DNA of 64,000 bases from Amycolatopsis lexingtonensis (GTDB lineage Bacteria; Actinomycetota; Actinomycetes; Mycobacteriales; Pseudonocardiaceae). Below are positions 44,993 to 52,765 of this stretch, in pieces. The notes beneath the pieces are model-generated. The model was given only the letters and a program-made list of their open reading frames with translations, searched no databases and was not told where the DNA came from. Each line of letters opens with the position of its first letter. Position 1 is the first letter of the stretch. A program made the position numbers and the translations under genes. Location of the stretch: positions 7,600,501 to 7,664,500 of the forward strand of contig NZ_JADBEG010000001.1 in NCBI RefSeq assembly GCF_014873755.1. Reading direction: 5' to 3'.

Positions 44993-45751
44993 GTGTCCTT
45001 GGTGCTGTCGGCGTCGGAGTTCGACGTGCTCTGGGAGTCGTTCGAACTGCCGCGCCGGCACGTCGCGATCGACGTGCCGAGCGAGGGAACCACCCGCACC
45101 GAGCGGTCGGCGGTGGTGGAAGCGGCGTGGGCGTCGCTCGCCGAGCGGCGCCTGGCCCGCAACCGCCGTCCGTCCGGCGAGCTGACCGACCTGCTCCACC
45201 TGCTCGCCCGCCCCCAGTTCGGCGTCGACGTCTGGGTCTGGGCGGAACGGGAGATCCGCGGCCGCGCGGTCAGCCACCGCGGCCAGGCGGTACTGGCGGT
45301 GGTCGACAACGCGGAGGTCTGGCTGATCCCCGCGACGGAGGACGCCCTCGCGGAAGCGGCGGTCTCGGTGGCGGGCGACCTGGCCCCGGGCATCGGCCAG
45401 ACGGTGAGCATCCCGTACGCGACCCTGAAGTCGGCCGACGCGGCCGCGAAGGGCGACCCGAAGGCGTTGGTGACGGCGCTGGAGGACCGCGGCGTGGCGC
45501 TGTTCCAGGCCCAGGAGCTGTCGGGAATGCTGCTGGGCCAGGAAGCCCGCGGCCAGTTCGGCGCCGAGCGCGTGGGCCGCGACGGCGTCGTGCACCGCGC
45601 GGGCCGGGTGGTCGCGTTCTTCGACACGGACTCCGGCCGCTACCTGTTCCAGGTGGAAACCGACCGGGAAGGACGCGAGTGGGCGACCGTGACCCCGGCG
45701 GACAACGCGCTGCTCGCGACGCGGATCCGGGAACTGATGGCGGAGGCGTGA
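44993..45751 (+). CDS. EspG-like ESX secretion chaperone
   Basis: A 252-residue protein resembling EspG (PF14011), the cytoplasmic chaperone that binds PPE proteins for T7SS export. It begins LSASEFDVLWESFELPRRHV, typical for actinobacterial EspG, followed by SERRLARNRRPSGELTDLLHLLARP-like sequence, EVWLIPATEDALAEA and, at the end, DTDSGRYLFQVETDREGREW. It starts at GTG 44993, 2 bp after the PPE-like stop. The chaperone/PPE pair is the strongest sign of a T7SS role. Confidence 0.8.
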   Translation: MSLVLSASEFDVLWESFELPRRHVAIDVPSEGTTRTERSAVVEAAWASLAERRLARNRRPSGELTDLLHLLARPQFGVDVWVWAEREIRGRAVSHRGQAVLAVVDNAEVWLIPATEDALAEAAVSVAGDLAPGIGQTVSIPYATLKSADAAAKGDPKALVTALEDRGVALFQAQELSGMLLGQEARGQFGAERVGRDGVVHRAGRVVAFFDTDSGRYLFQVETDREGREWATVTPADNALLATRIRELMAEA

Positions 45752-45818
45752 GCCCCGCCGGGTGGAAGTTGGCCGGGAACCGCACGCGCACCGCTCGGGA
45801 AGTCATAAAGTAAGCGCG

Positions 45819-45844
45819 GGAACCGTCCTGGTCATGACGACGTC
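45819..45844 (+). promoter_or_regulatory. Candidate ECF-type promoter before the EspC-like gene
   Basis: GGAAC (45819-45823), 17 bases, CGTC (45841-45844). This matches the -35/-10 pattern of many ECF sigma factors and lies 42 bp upstream of the start at 45886. The spacing is right but the pattern is short. Confidence 0.35.
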
Positions 45845-45885
45845 TGACCGGGCGGACACAAGTTTTCCGAAGGGGATGACGAACC

Positions 45886-46197
45886 GTGCCTGTCTACGAC
45901 GCCGACTCGATGGCCATCGCGGCCGGCCAGGTGGAGAAGCTCAAGGACGAGTTCGAAAAGTCCAAGCAGAAGGTCACCGGCTTGGACCACGAGAAGGAAA
46001 GCCCCTTCGGCGGGATGGACGAAAAGGGTGACGCGCACGGCGCCGTCGGCAAGTTCAAGGACGGCGTGCACACCCAGTTCGACGCGGCGGGCAAGCACAT
46101 GGAGGCACTGGGGTTCGCCATGCGCAAGGCCGCGGGGCTGATCGCCGAGACCGACCAGGTCGGGGCGAGCGACCTCAAGCTGCACGTCGACAAGTGA
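45886..46197 (+). CDS. Small helical EspC-like T7SS-associated protein
   Basis: A 103-residue protein with no signal peptide. The opening VYDADSMAIAAGQVEKLKDEF is typical of EspC/DUF2580-type proteins. Helices continue to the end (MEALGFAMRKAAGLIAETDQV). It sits 20 bp before the WXG-transglycosylase gene and is likely its partner or chaperone, as small helical proteins often pair with T7SS effectors. GTG 45886 has AAGGGG ten bases upstream. Assignment to a specific family is moderate. Confidence 0.65.
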   Translation: MPVYDADSMAIAAGQVEKLKDEFEKSKQKVTGLDHEKESPFGGMDEKGDAHGAVGKFKDGVHTQFDAAGKHMEALGFAMRKAAGLIAETDQVGASDLKLHVDK

Positions 46198-46217
46198 ACT
46201 GAGCAGGGGGCACCAGA

Positions 46218-47360
46218 GTGGGATTGAACCCGGGCGGCGCCGGAACGCCGGACAACTGGGAAGCCTTCATGAAGAAGGTCGACCAGGTCGAAAAGGTCGA
46301 TTTGGGAAAAATCACCGCGGCGGCGGCGCAGTTCCGCGAAGCGGGCAAGAACGCGGGTGACCACACCGCGTCGCTGAAGAATTCGACGGAAGCCCTCAAC
46401 GGCGGCGTGTGGGCCGGCCCGGCGGCCGACGAATTCTTCAAGTACGTCCGCCAGGTCCGCGACGCCGGCACCAAGGTGCAGACCCACCTCGAAGACGTCG
46501 CCAAGGACCTCGACGACCTCGCCTCGACCCTCGAGCAGGTCAAGAAGAACGTCGGGGACAAGCAGCTCGCCGCGGAGAAAGCGGTCAACGAGCGCAACCA
46601 GCAGGCCCAGACCGCGATGGAAGCGGCGGACAAGGCGGCCGCGGCGCACGAACACGACAAGAACCAGCCCGCGCCCGCCCAGACCTCCGCGGAGATCAAG
46701 GCGAAGGCCGCGACCGACATCCACACCATCACGGCCGGCTTCGACGGCGACGTGACCGGCCTGCAGACCCAGGCCGACACCGCGATCAAGGCGTCGCAGA
46801 AGCTGATGTCCCAGCAGATCGAGGGCGGCTACGACCAGGTCCCGCTCCCAAGCAGCTCCGCCGCGCCCCCGCAGAGCACCGGCGGCATCCACAGCAACGG
46901 CTCCTCCCACCACGGCGGTGGCGGAGGCGGCGGTGGTGGTGGCGGCGGAGGCGGTGGTGGCGGCCTCGGCCCCAGCGGTGGCCCGCCCTCTTCCCCGCCC
47001 CCGGGCAACGTCCAGCAGTGGATCCAGGAAGCCATCAAGGCGCTGCAGGCCGCCGGGGTGCCGGTCACCGACGCCGACATCCCCAACATCTGGGCGATCA
47101 TCCAGCACGAGTCGGGCGGGAATCCAAACGCAATAAATAATTGGGATTCCAATGCTGCCGCGGGGCACCCGTCCAAGGGGCTCATGCAGTGCATCGACTC
47201 GACCTTCAACGCGCACAAGCTGCCCGGCCACGACAACATCTACAACCCGGTCGACAACATCATCGCGGGTGTCCGGTACTCCTTCGACCGCTACGGCGGC
47301 CTCGACAACGTGCCGGGCATCAAGGCCATGGCCCACGGCGGTGCCTACCGGGGCTACTAG
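46218..47360 (+). CDS. T7SS effector candidate: WXG100-like domain fused to lytic transglycosylase
   Basis: 380 residues. Residues 1-200 are helical and carry VWAGPAADEF (WAG at 65-67), the WxG turn between two helices. Residues 210-262 are a flexible linker rich in Ser and Pro with 17 consecutive Gly (233-249). Residues 265-380 are an SLT-type transglycosylase with the catalytic Glu 298 in IIQHESGGNPNA, then SKGLMQCIDSTF and the closing GGAYRGY. There is no Sec signal peptide, so export through an ESX apparatus is inferred. It would cleave glycan strands of peptidoglycan. GTG 46218 has AGGGGG upstream. Codons near Glu 298 are unusually AT-rich. Confidence 0.82.
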   Translation: MGLNPGGAGTPDNWEAFMKKVDQVEKVDLGKITAAAAQFREAGKNAGDHTASLKNSTEALNGGVWAGPAADEFFKYVRQVRDAGTKVQTHLEDVAKDLDDLASTLEQVKKNVGDKQLAAEKAVNERNQQAQTAMEAADKAAAAHEHDKNQPAPAQTSAEIKAKAATDIHTITAGFDGDVTGLQTQADTAIKASQKLMSQQIEGGYDQVPLPSSSAAPPQSTGGIHSNGSSHHGGGGGGGGGGGGGGGGGLGPSGGPPSSPPPGNVQQWIQEAIKALQAAGVPVTDADIPNIWAIIQHESGGNPNAINNWDSNAAAGHPSKGLMQCIDSTFNAHKLPGHDNIYNPVDNIIAGVRYSFDRYGGLDNVPGIKAMAHGGAYRGY

Positions 47361-47375
47361 AACTAGCCTGGCCGC

Positions 47376-48554
47376 ATGGTCGACCTCGGAGCCTTCGCCG
47401 GTCCCGCGCTGCGGGCCGGCGTGCCGCCCTTCCACGTCATGGACGTCCTTTCCGCGGCCGGTGCGCGGCAGCGCAGTCACGGTGACCTCGTGTCGCTCGC
47501 GGCCGGGCAGCCGTCCGCGCCCGCACCGAAGCCCGTGCTGGAAGCCGCCGCACGAGCACTGCAGGACAGCACCCTCGGCTACACCGAACAGCTCGGCATC
47601 CCCGAGCTGCGCGAGGCCGTCGCCGGGCACTACCGGCGGCGGTACGACGTCGACGTCCAGGCGCACGACGTCGTAATGACCACCGGGTCCTCCGGGGGTT
47701 TCCTGCTCGCCTTCCTCAGCGCCTTCGACCCCGGCGCGAAGGTCGCCATGGCGCGGCCCGGCTACCCGGCCTACCGCAACCTGCTCTCCGTCCTGGGCTG
47801 CGAGGTCGTCGAGTTCGCCACCACCGCCGAGACGAACTTCCAGCCGACGGTCGCCCTCCTCGACGAGCTCGGCCCGATCGACGGCCTGATCGTCGCCAGC
47901 CCGAGCAACCCCACCGGCACCGTGCTGCCGCCCGGCGAACTCGCCGCCATCACCGGCTGGTGCTCCTCGCACGGCGTGCAGCTGATCAGCGACGAGATCT
48001 ACCACGGCATCTCCTACGGCGCCGAGCTCGACTGCGCGTGGCAGTACGGCCGCGAGCCGATCGTGCTCGGCAGCTTCTCGAAGTACTTCGCGATGACCGG
48101 CTGGCGGCTCGGCTGGATGCTCGCGCCGCAGCGCCTCCACCGCGCGATCGACGTGCTGACCGGCAACTTCACCATCTGCCCGCCCGCCGTCTCGCAGTAC
48201 GCGGCGCTCGCCGCCTTCACGCCCGAGGCGTACGCGGAAGCCGACGCGCACGTCGAGCACTACCGCGCCAACCGCGACCGGCTCTTCGCCGGCCTGCGGC
48301 GCATCGGCCTGACCGAGCTGGCGCCCGCGGACGGCGCCTTCTACGCGTACGCCGACGTCAGCGCGTACACCGAGGACAGCCTGAGCTGGTGCCAGCGGCT
48401 GCTCGCCGACACCGGGCTCGCCATCACCCCCGGCGTCGACTTCGACCCGGTCGACGGCGGCAAGTACGTGCGGTTCTCCTTCGCCGGCAGCGCCGAGGAC
48501 ATCGACGAAGGTGTCCGGCGGCTCGGTGCCTGGCTCGGCCAGGGGGAACCCTGA
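47376..48554 (+). CDS. PLP-dependent aminotransferase, class I/II
   Basis: A 392-residue fold-type I aminotransferase. LVSLAAGQPSAPAPKP and LGYTEQLGIPELREAVAGHY at the N-terminus, SPSNPTGTVLPPGEL, ISDEIYHGISYG, and the PLP Lys in GSFSKYFAMTGWRLGWM are diagnostic of the AspC-like family. Amino donor and acceptor are not predicted. It starts at ATG 47376, 16 bp after the T7SS effector gene, and may be read through from it, though it looks unrelated in function. Confidence 0.93.
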   Translation: MVDLGAFAGPALRAGVPPFHVMDVLSAAGARQRSHGDLVSLAAGQPSAPAPKPVLEAAARALQDSTLGYTEQLGIPELREAVAGHYRRRYDVDVQAHDVVMTTGSSGGFLLAFLSAFDPGAKVAMARPGYPAYRNLLSVLGCEVVEFATTAETNFQPTVALLDELGPIDGLIVASPSNPTGTVLPPGELAAITGWCSSHGVQLISDEIYHGISYGAELDCAWQYGREPIVLGSFSKYFAMTGWRLGWMLAPQRLHRAIDVLTGNFTICPPAVSQYAALAAFTPEAYAEADAHVEHYRANRDRLFAGLRRIGLTELAPADGAFYAYADVSAYTEDSLSWCQRLLADTGLAITPGVDFDPVDGGKYVRFSFAGSAEDIDEGVRRLGAWLGQGEP

Positions 48555-48654
48555 TTTAACCCCGAACGTTGTCCGAACAGAGGGAGTTTCACCGCCGGGG
48601 ATGGCACATTGGAGTCACCGGGCCGGTGGGGCCACGGGGACACGCGGAGGAACC

Positions 48655-48843
48655 ATGTTCTGGAAGATCGTCGGCGGCCTGATTGTCGCCTGGGTGGCGT
48701 TCATGGTGCTGGGCGCTGTGATCGGGTTCGTGTTCAAGGCGGTCCTGTGGATCGCCATCATCGGCGGCATCGCCTTCCTCGGCGCGGCCGGGTACAAGGC
48801 GATCACCGGGAACAAGGACCCCAAGCGCATCAACCGCTACTGA
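48655..48843 (+). CDS. Small conserved membrane protein, 62 residues
   Basis: Nearly all of the protein is hydrophobic, in two membrane helices (GGLIVAWVAFMVLGAVIGFV and VLWIAIIGGIAFLGAA), followed by the basic tail GYKAITGNKDPKRINRY. Similar short proteins are widespread in actinobacteria; function is not known. ATG 48655 has a clear GGAGG site six bases upstream. Confidence 0.8.
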   Translation: MFWKIVGGLIVAWVAFMVLGAVIGFVFKAVLWIAIIGGIAFLGAAGYKAITGNKDPKRINRY

Positions 48844-48847
48844 GTCT

Positions 48848-49663
48848 TTAGGGGATCCGCGCCACGCCGCCGAGCGCCGTCCGGTTGACCGGTGTCAGCG
48901 GCGCCAGGCGCGGCCCGTCCGGCCACCACAGGTGCGGCTCGACCAGGCCGGGTTCGAGCAGGTCGAGGCCGTCGAAGAACGACGCGATCTCGGCCTCCGC
49001 GCGGTAGCGGGTGACGAGCCCGGTGCGGCCGAACCGGTCCTCGAGCGCCGCCGCGACGGTGGCGGCCTCGGTGGCGTCGAGCGGGTTGTGGCGGTGCAGC
49101 AGGAGCAGGTACGAGCCCGGGGCCAGCGCGCCGGCGTAGGACTTGACCACCTGCTGCGCCTGCTGGAGGTCGGCGATGTGGTCGACGACCCCGCACAGCA
49201 CGAGCCCGGCCGGGCGGTCGAGGTCGATGAACCGCGCCACCCCGGCGAGCGTCTCGCCGGGGTTCCGCGGGTCGGTGCCGCAGATGTGCGTGAAGTCGTT
49301 GTCGACGAGCAGGGCCCGGCCGTGCGCTTCCACCACCGGGTCGTCGTCGACGTAGACGACGTGCGCCTCCGGGTCGTACTTCTGCGCCACCTGGTGGGTG
49401 TTCTCCACCGTGGGGAAGCCCGAGCCGAGGTCGACGAACTGGTCGACGCCCAGCCGCTCGGTCAGGTAGCGGACGGCGCGGACGAGCCACTGCCGCATCT
49501 CGCGCGCCATCGCCGGGGCTTCCGGCGCGATGTCGAGGATCTGCCGCAGGACGGCGCGGTCGGGCTCGTAGTTGTTCTGCCCGCCCAGCAACGCGTCCGA
49601 GACGCGAGCGAAGCTCGGCCGGTCGAAGTCGACGCGGGCCGACGGTCGTTCGCTCGTCGCCAT
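48848..49663 (-). CDS. SAM-dependent methyltransferase-like protein (PF04672/DUF574)
   Basis: A 271-residue protein of the SAM-methyltransferase family common in Streptomyces and relatives. ALLGGQNNYEPDRAVLRQIL near the N-terminus and VDQFVDLGSGFPTVENTHQV (SAM-binding) are diagnostic. AHVVYVDDDPVV and RPAGLVLCGVVDHI are further conserved strands. The target of methylation is unknown. ATG 49663 has AGGT upstream. Single-gene unit. Confidence 0.88.
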   Translation of the reverse strand: MATSERPSARVDFDRPSFARVSDALLGGQNNYEPDRAVLRQILDIAPEAPAMAREMRQWLVRAVRYLTERLGVDQFVDLGSGFPTVENTHQVAQKYDPEAHVVYVDDDPVVEAHGRALLVDNDFTHICGTDPRNPGETLAGVARFIDLDRPAGLVLCGVVDHIADLQQAQQVVKSYAGALAPGSYLLLLHRHNPLDATEAATVAAALEDRFGRTGLVTRYRAEAEIASFFDGLDLLEPGLVEPHLWWPDGPRLAPLTPVNRTALGGVARIP

Positions 49664-49757
49664 GGGTTTACCTACTGGGAAGTCGGTGGGGGAACGCGCA
49701 CAGCCTAGGACATGCGGATCACGGCGGGTAGGCGGCCGTGCGGGGTGGGTGAGTTGT

Positions 49758-50336
49758 TCAGTCCAGCCAGGCGCGGGCCGCGTCGGCGCCGTTCCACAGC
49801 TCGGCCTTGAGCCCGACCGCCCGCGCGCCGTCCACATTGGACTGGCGGTCGTCGAAGAACAGGCAGTCCGCGGGTTCCGCGCCGAGCTCGTCGAGCAGCA
49901 GGCGGAAGATCTTCGCGTCCGGCTTGACGCACCGGACGTCGCCGGAGAACAGCGTCACGCGGAAGTGCCGCACCCAGTCCTGCGCGCGGACCCATTCGCC
50001 GAACACCGCGGGCGCGTTCGAGAGCAGCGCGAGCGCCGCGCCGGCTTCGGCGAGCGTCTCGAGCAGGGCTTCCGACGACGGCTCCAGGTGGCCCCAGCCT
50101 TCGACGTCGATGCGGGTCAGCTCGGCCGACAGCGCTTCGTCGACGGGTACGCCGAGCGCCTGGCCGACGTTCTGCCAGTACTCCAGCGGTGTGCTGCCGG
50201 CGTCGTACGGGACCCGCAGGTCCCAGTACGCCTTTTCGAACTCCGGCAGTGGCGCGCCCATCGCCGCGGCCAGGTCGGGGCGGGCGGCGCTCGGCTTGCT
50301 CAGCACGTCGCCGTAGTCGAACACGATCCAGTTCAC
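49758..50336 (-). CDS. HAD-family hydrolase
   Basis: A 192-residue haloacid dehalogenase-like phosphatase. Motif I is FDYGDVLS (Asp 7 nucleophile, the second Asp position being Gly as in many HADs), motif II LLSNAP, and motifs III/IV appear in CVKPDAKIFRLLL and CLFFDDRQSNVDGARAVG. The substrate is a small phosphorylated metabolite, not predictable. GTG 50336 lies 15 bp after the threonine aldolase stop, so the two are likely co-transcribed. Confidence 0.9.
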   Translation of the reverse strand: MNWIVFDYGDVLSKPSAARPDLAAAMGAPLPEFEKAYWDLRVPYDAGSTPLEYWQNVGQALGVPVDEALSAELTRIDVEGWGHLEPSSEALLETLAEAGAALALLSNAPAVFGEWVRAQDWVRHFRVTLFSGDVRCVKPDAKIFRLLLDELGAEPADCLFFDDRQSNVDGARAVGLKAELWNGADAARAWLD

Positions 50337-50351
50337 GGGTCCCCCAGTGCG

Positions 50352-51374
50352 TCAGGCGCCGGTCTTGATCCGGCGCAGGGCTTCTTCGACGTCGGTCGCG
50401 CTGAGGTCCCGGTGGGTGACGAACCGGACCTTGCCCGCCATCGGCACCGCGCGAATCCCGAGCGAGTCGAGCCAGCTCAGCGAGGTCGGGATGTCGGGCA
50501 CCTCGGCGAGGACGATGTTGGTGTCCGGCACGTTCGTCGGCCAGCCGTACTCGCGCAGGCCGTCGGCGAGACGTGCGGCGTTCTCGTGCGAGTCGGCCAG
50601 GTCGGGGACGCGGTCCAGCGCGACCAGGCAGGCCGCGGCCAGGACGCCGCCTTGCCGGACGCCGCCGCCGAGCATCTGGCGCATCCGGCGGGCGCGTTCG
50701 ACGAACGTCTTGCTGCCCGCGACGACCGAGCCGACCGGCGCGCCGAGGCCCTTGCTGAAGCAGGCGGACACGGTGTCGACGCCGACGGTCAGCGCGGCGG
50801 GCGGCACTTCCAGCGCCACCGCGGCCTGCCAGAGCCGGGCGCCGTCGAGGTGCACGGCCAGGCCGGCTTCCTTCGCGACGGACAGCAGCTGGGCGTGCTC
50901 GTCCGGCGGGGTCACGGCGCCGCCGGCCGCGTTGTGGGTGTTCTCCAGGCAGAGCAGCGCTGTCCGTAATGTGAAGTACGGCCCGGGTTGTCCGATCGCG
51001 GCCGCGAGGGCGTCGGGAGAGGGGCGGCCCGGGCCGCCGTCGTGTTCGAGGATGTCCGGCATGCCGCCGGCCAGCCACGCGGCCGAGCCCAGCTCGTTGG
51101 TCAGCACGTGCGCGCCGCGCGTGGCCAGGAACCGGTCGCCGCGCTGCAGGTGCAGGCTCAGCGCGATCAGGTTGGCCATCGTCCCGCTCGGCACCCAGAG
51201 CGCGGCCGCCATGCCCAGGACGTGCGCGGCTCGCTCCTCCAGGGCGGCGACCGTCGGATCGTGCTCGAGGACGTTGTCGCCGACCTCGGCCGACGCCATC
51301 GCCGCACGCATCGTTTCATCCGGACGGGTGACGGTGTCGGAGCGGAAATCCAACGGCGGCAGCGTAAAGGTCAC
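50352..51374 (-). CDS. Low-specificity L-threonine aldolase (GntG family)
   Basis: A 340-residue PLP enzyme cleaving threonine or allo-threonine to glycine and acetaldehyde. LDFRSDTVTRPDETMRAAMA, VGDNVLEHDPTVAALEER, ENTHNAAGG, VHLDGARLWQAAV and the PLP Lys in SACFSKGLGAPVGS are all diagnostic. It starts at GTG 51374, upstream of the HAD gene on the same strand, and is divergent from the sigma factor gene. Confidence 0.94.
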   Translation of the reverse strand: MTFTLPPLDFRSDTVTRPDETMRAAMASAEVGDNVLEHDPTVAALEERAAHVLGMAAALWVPSGTMANLIALSLHLQRGDRFLATRGAHVLTNELGSAAWLAGGMPDILEHDGGPGRPSPDALAAAIGQPGPYFTLRTALLCLENTHNAAGGAVTPPDEHAQLLSVAKEAGLAVHLDGARLWQAAVALEVPPAALTVGVDTVSACFSKGLGAPVGSVVAGSKTFVERARRMRQMLGGGVRQGGVLAAACLVALDRVPDLADSHENAARLADGLREYGWPTNVPDTNIVLAEVPDIPTSLSWLDSLGIRAVPMAGKVRFVTHRDLSATDVEEALRRIKTGA

Positions 51375-51445
51375 AGAGCGATCACATCACACCCACCGCG
51401 CGGGGATCAATCAGCCCTCGGGTGGTCGAACCCACCGGGTCCATG

Positions 51446-51471
51446 CAACCGTGGACGCCCCTGATTCCGTC
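51446..51471 (+). promoter_or_regulatory. Candidate autoregulatory promoter of the sigma factor
   Basis: CAACC (51446-51450), 17 bases, CGTC (51468-51471), 40 bp before the GTG of the sigma gene. SigE-family sigma factors often recognise such a CAACC/CGTC promoter upstream of their own gene. Confidence 0.4.
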
Positions 51472-51510
51472 CTCACGGGCGAACGACAACAGAGCGGAGC
51501 ACGACTGCGC

Positions 51511-52020
51511 GTGGACCAGCGCGACGAGGAGGAGTTCGCGGAGTACTTCGCCGCCAGGCGGGACGCCGTGCGCCGGACCGCGTACATGCTCTGCGGTGAC
51601 TGGCACCGGGCGGACGACCTCGCGCAGACGGCGTTCGTCGCACTGCACCGGAGGTGGAAGAAGATCAGGGATCGCGCGGCGACCGACGCGTACGTCCGCA
51701 CGACGCTCGTGCGGGCGTCGATCGACGAATCGCGGCGGCCGTGGCGGCGGGAGTGGCAGACCGAGACGCTGCCGGAGCCCGCCGACGACACGCCCGGCCT
51801 CGACGAGCTCGTCGCGACCAGGGAAGACCTGCTCGCGGCGCTGAAGGAAGTGCCGCCCAAGCAGCGGGCGGTGCTGGTCATGCGGTACTTCGAAGGGCTC
51901 GACGTGACCAGTGCGGCGAAGGCGCTGGGCTGCAGCGAAGGCAACGTGAAGAGCCAGACCGCGCGCGGGCTGGCGAACCTCAAGCAGGTGCTGGAACGGG
52001 AGGTGGAGACCAATGGATGA
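51511..52020 (+). CDS. SigE-family ECF sigma factor
   Basis: A 169-residue sigma factor. Region 2: EFAEYFAARRDAVRRTAYML and RADDLAQTAFVALHRRWKKI; region 4: VPPKQRAVLVMRYFEGLDVT and the HTH ALGCSEGNVKSQTARGLANL. GTG 51511 is used because upstream sequence is antisense to the threonine aldolase region; the ribosome site is distant. It overlaps the next gene by 8 bp, which is its probable regulator. Confidence 0.92.
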   Translation: MDQRDEEEFAEYFAARRDAVRRTAYMLCGDWHRADDLAQTAFVALHRRWKKIRDRAATDAYVRTTLVRASIDESRRPWRREWQTETLPEPADDTPGLDELVATREDLLAALKEVPPKQRAVLVMRYFEGLDVTSAAKALGCSEGNVKSQTARGLANLKQVLEREVETNG

Positions 52021-52729
52021 GCAGGAGCTGCGCTCGTTGTTCTCCGCCGCGCCGCCGGAGGCACCCGCACCCACCTTCTCCCAGGACGACGTCGTCCGCG
52101 AATCCCGCCGCCAGACCGTCCGCCGCCGCAACCGGATCACCGCGGGCGTGAGCGCCGCCGCGCTGGTCGTCGTCGGATTCGGCGCGTACGGGGTGCTCTC
52201 CGCGGGTACCCCGAAGGAGATGACCGCGGCGAACGGCAACGCCGTGTCGGCGCAATCGGACGCCGGCTCCGCGCAACCCGGGGACGGCTCGATGCGTCCT
52301 CAAGTCGGTGGGGAGTCACCGAACTTCCCGGCCCAGCCACCTCAGCAGGGGGGTGACGGGGGCGGGAAGACCGGCCAGCTGGCCGAAGGCGCCTCCGGGT
52401 GCGAACAGGTGGACGGGGAGCTCGCCACCGCCCTCGCTGGCGAGCTCCCCGTCCCCGTCGCCGTTTCCCAGGCGTCCCCGGGCGGCGCCTGTTCGACGGC
52501 GGCGCGGTCCGCCGGGTTCCAGGTGCCGGGTGGCGAAGTCGCAGCGGCGGTGTACCCGAAGGGCATCCCGGTGGTCTTCAAGTCCCAGCCCGCCGGCACG
52601 GTCACGGCCCGCGTCACGACGGCGTCCGGTGGCTCGTTGGTGCTGATCAGCGTGCCTTCCAGCGGGGCGGCCGCGCCGTACGCGGGACAGGTGGACCAGT
52701 TCGCGCGCGCACTCGCGCCCCGCTACTGA
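52013..52729 (+). CDS. Membrane-anchored probable anti-sigma or sigma-associated protein
   Basis: A 238-residue protein with one membrane helix (residues about 43-63, ITAGVSAAALVVVGFGAYGV). The 40-residue cytoplasmic N-terminus (MDEQELRSLFSAAPPEAPAP) resembles the sigma-binding part of anti-sigma factors linked to SigE-family genes, without the zinc motif. The outer part is a Gly/Pro-rich linker and a small domain with two Cys (GCEQVDG, GACSTAA). The 8-bp overlap with the sigma gene supports a paired role. Confidence 0.7.
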   Translation: MDEQELRSLFSAAPPEAPAPTFSQDDVVRESRRQTVRRRNRITAGVSAAALVVVGFGAYGVLSAGTPKEMTAANGNAVSAQSDAGSAQPGDGSMRPQVGGESPNFPAQPPQQGGDGGGKTGQLAEGASGCEQVDGELATALAGELPVPVAVSQASPGGACSTAARSAGFQVPGGEVAAAVYPKGIPVVFKSQPAGTVTARVTTASGGSLVLISVPSSGAAAPYAGQVDQFARALAPRY

Positions 52730-52753
52730 GCCCGGGTTCGCCCGGTTGGCAGA

Positions 52754-52765
52754 ATGACCGGTCAT
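52754..52765. promoter_or_regulatory. Palindrome over the TetR start codon
   Basis: ATGACCGGTCAT is a perfect 12-bp palindrome; its last two bases are the first two of the TetR ATG. A regulator bound here would block its own translation start or promoter, so autoregulation is likely. Confidence 0.5.

Noticed and set aside
46916..46970. Glycine-codon repeat as a CRISPR or minisatellite
   Set aside because: It is an imperfect run of GGN codons inside a coding linker with no spacers or unit structure.
45894..48260. Minus-strand frame of 788 codons opposite the T7SS effector region
   Set aside because: Shadow frame with Val/Gly/Arg bias; the plus-strand genes have recognisable domains and ribosome sites.
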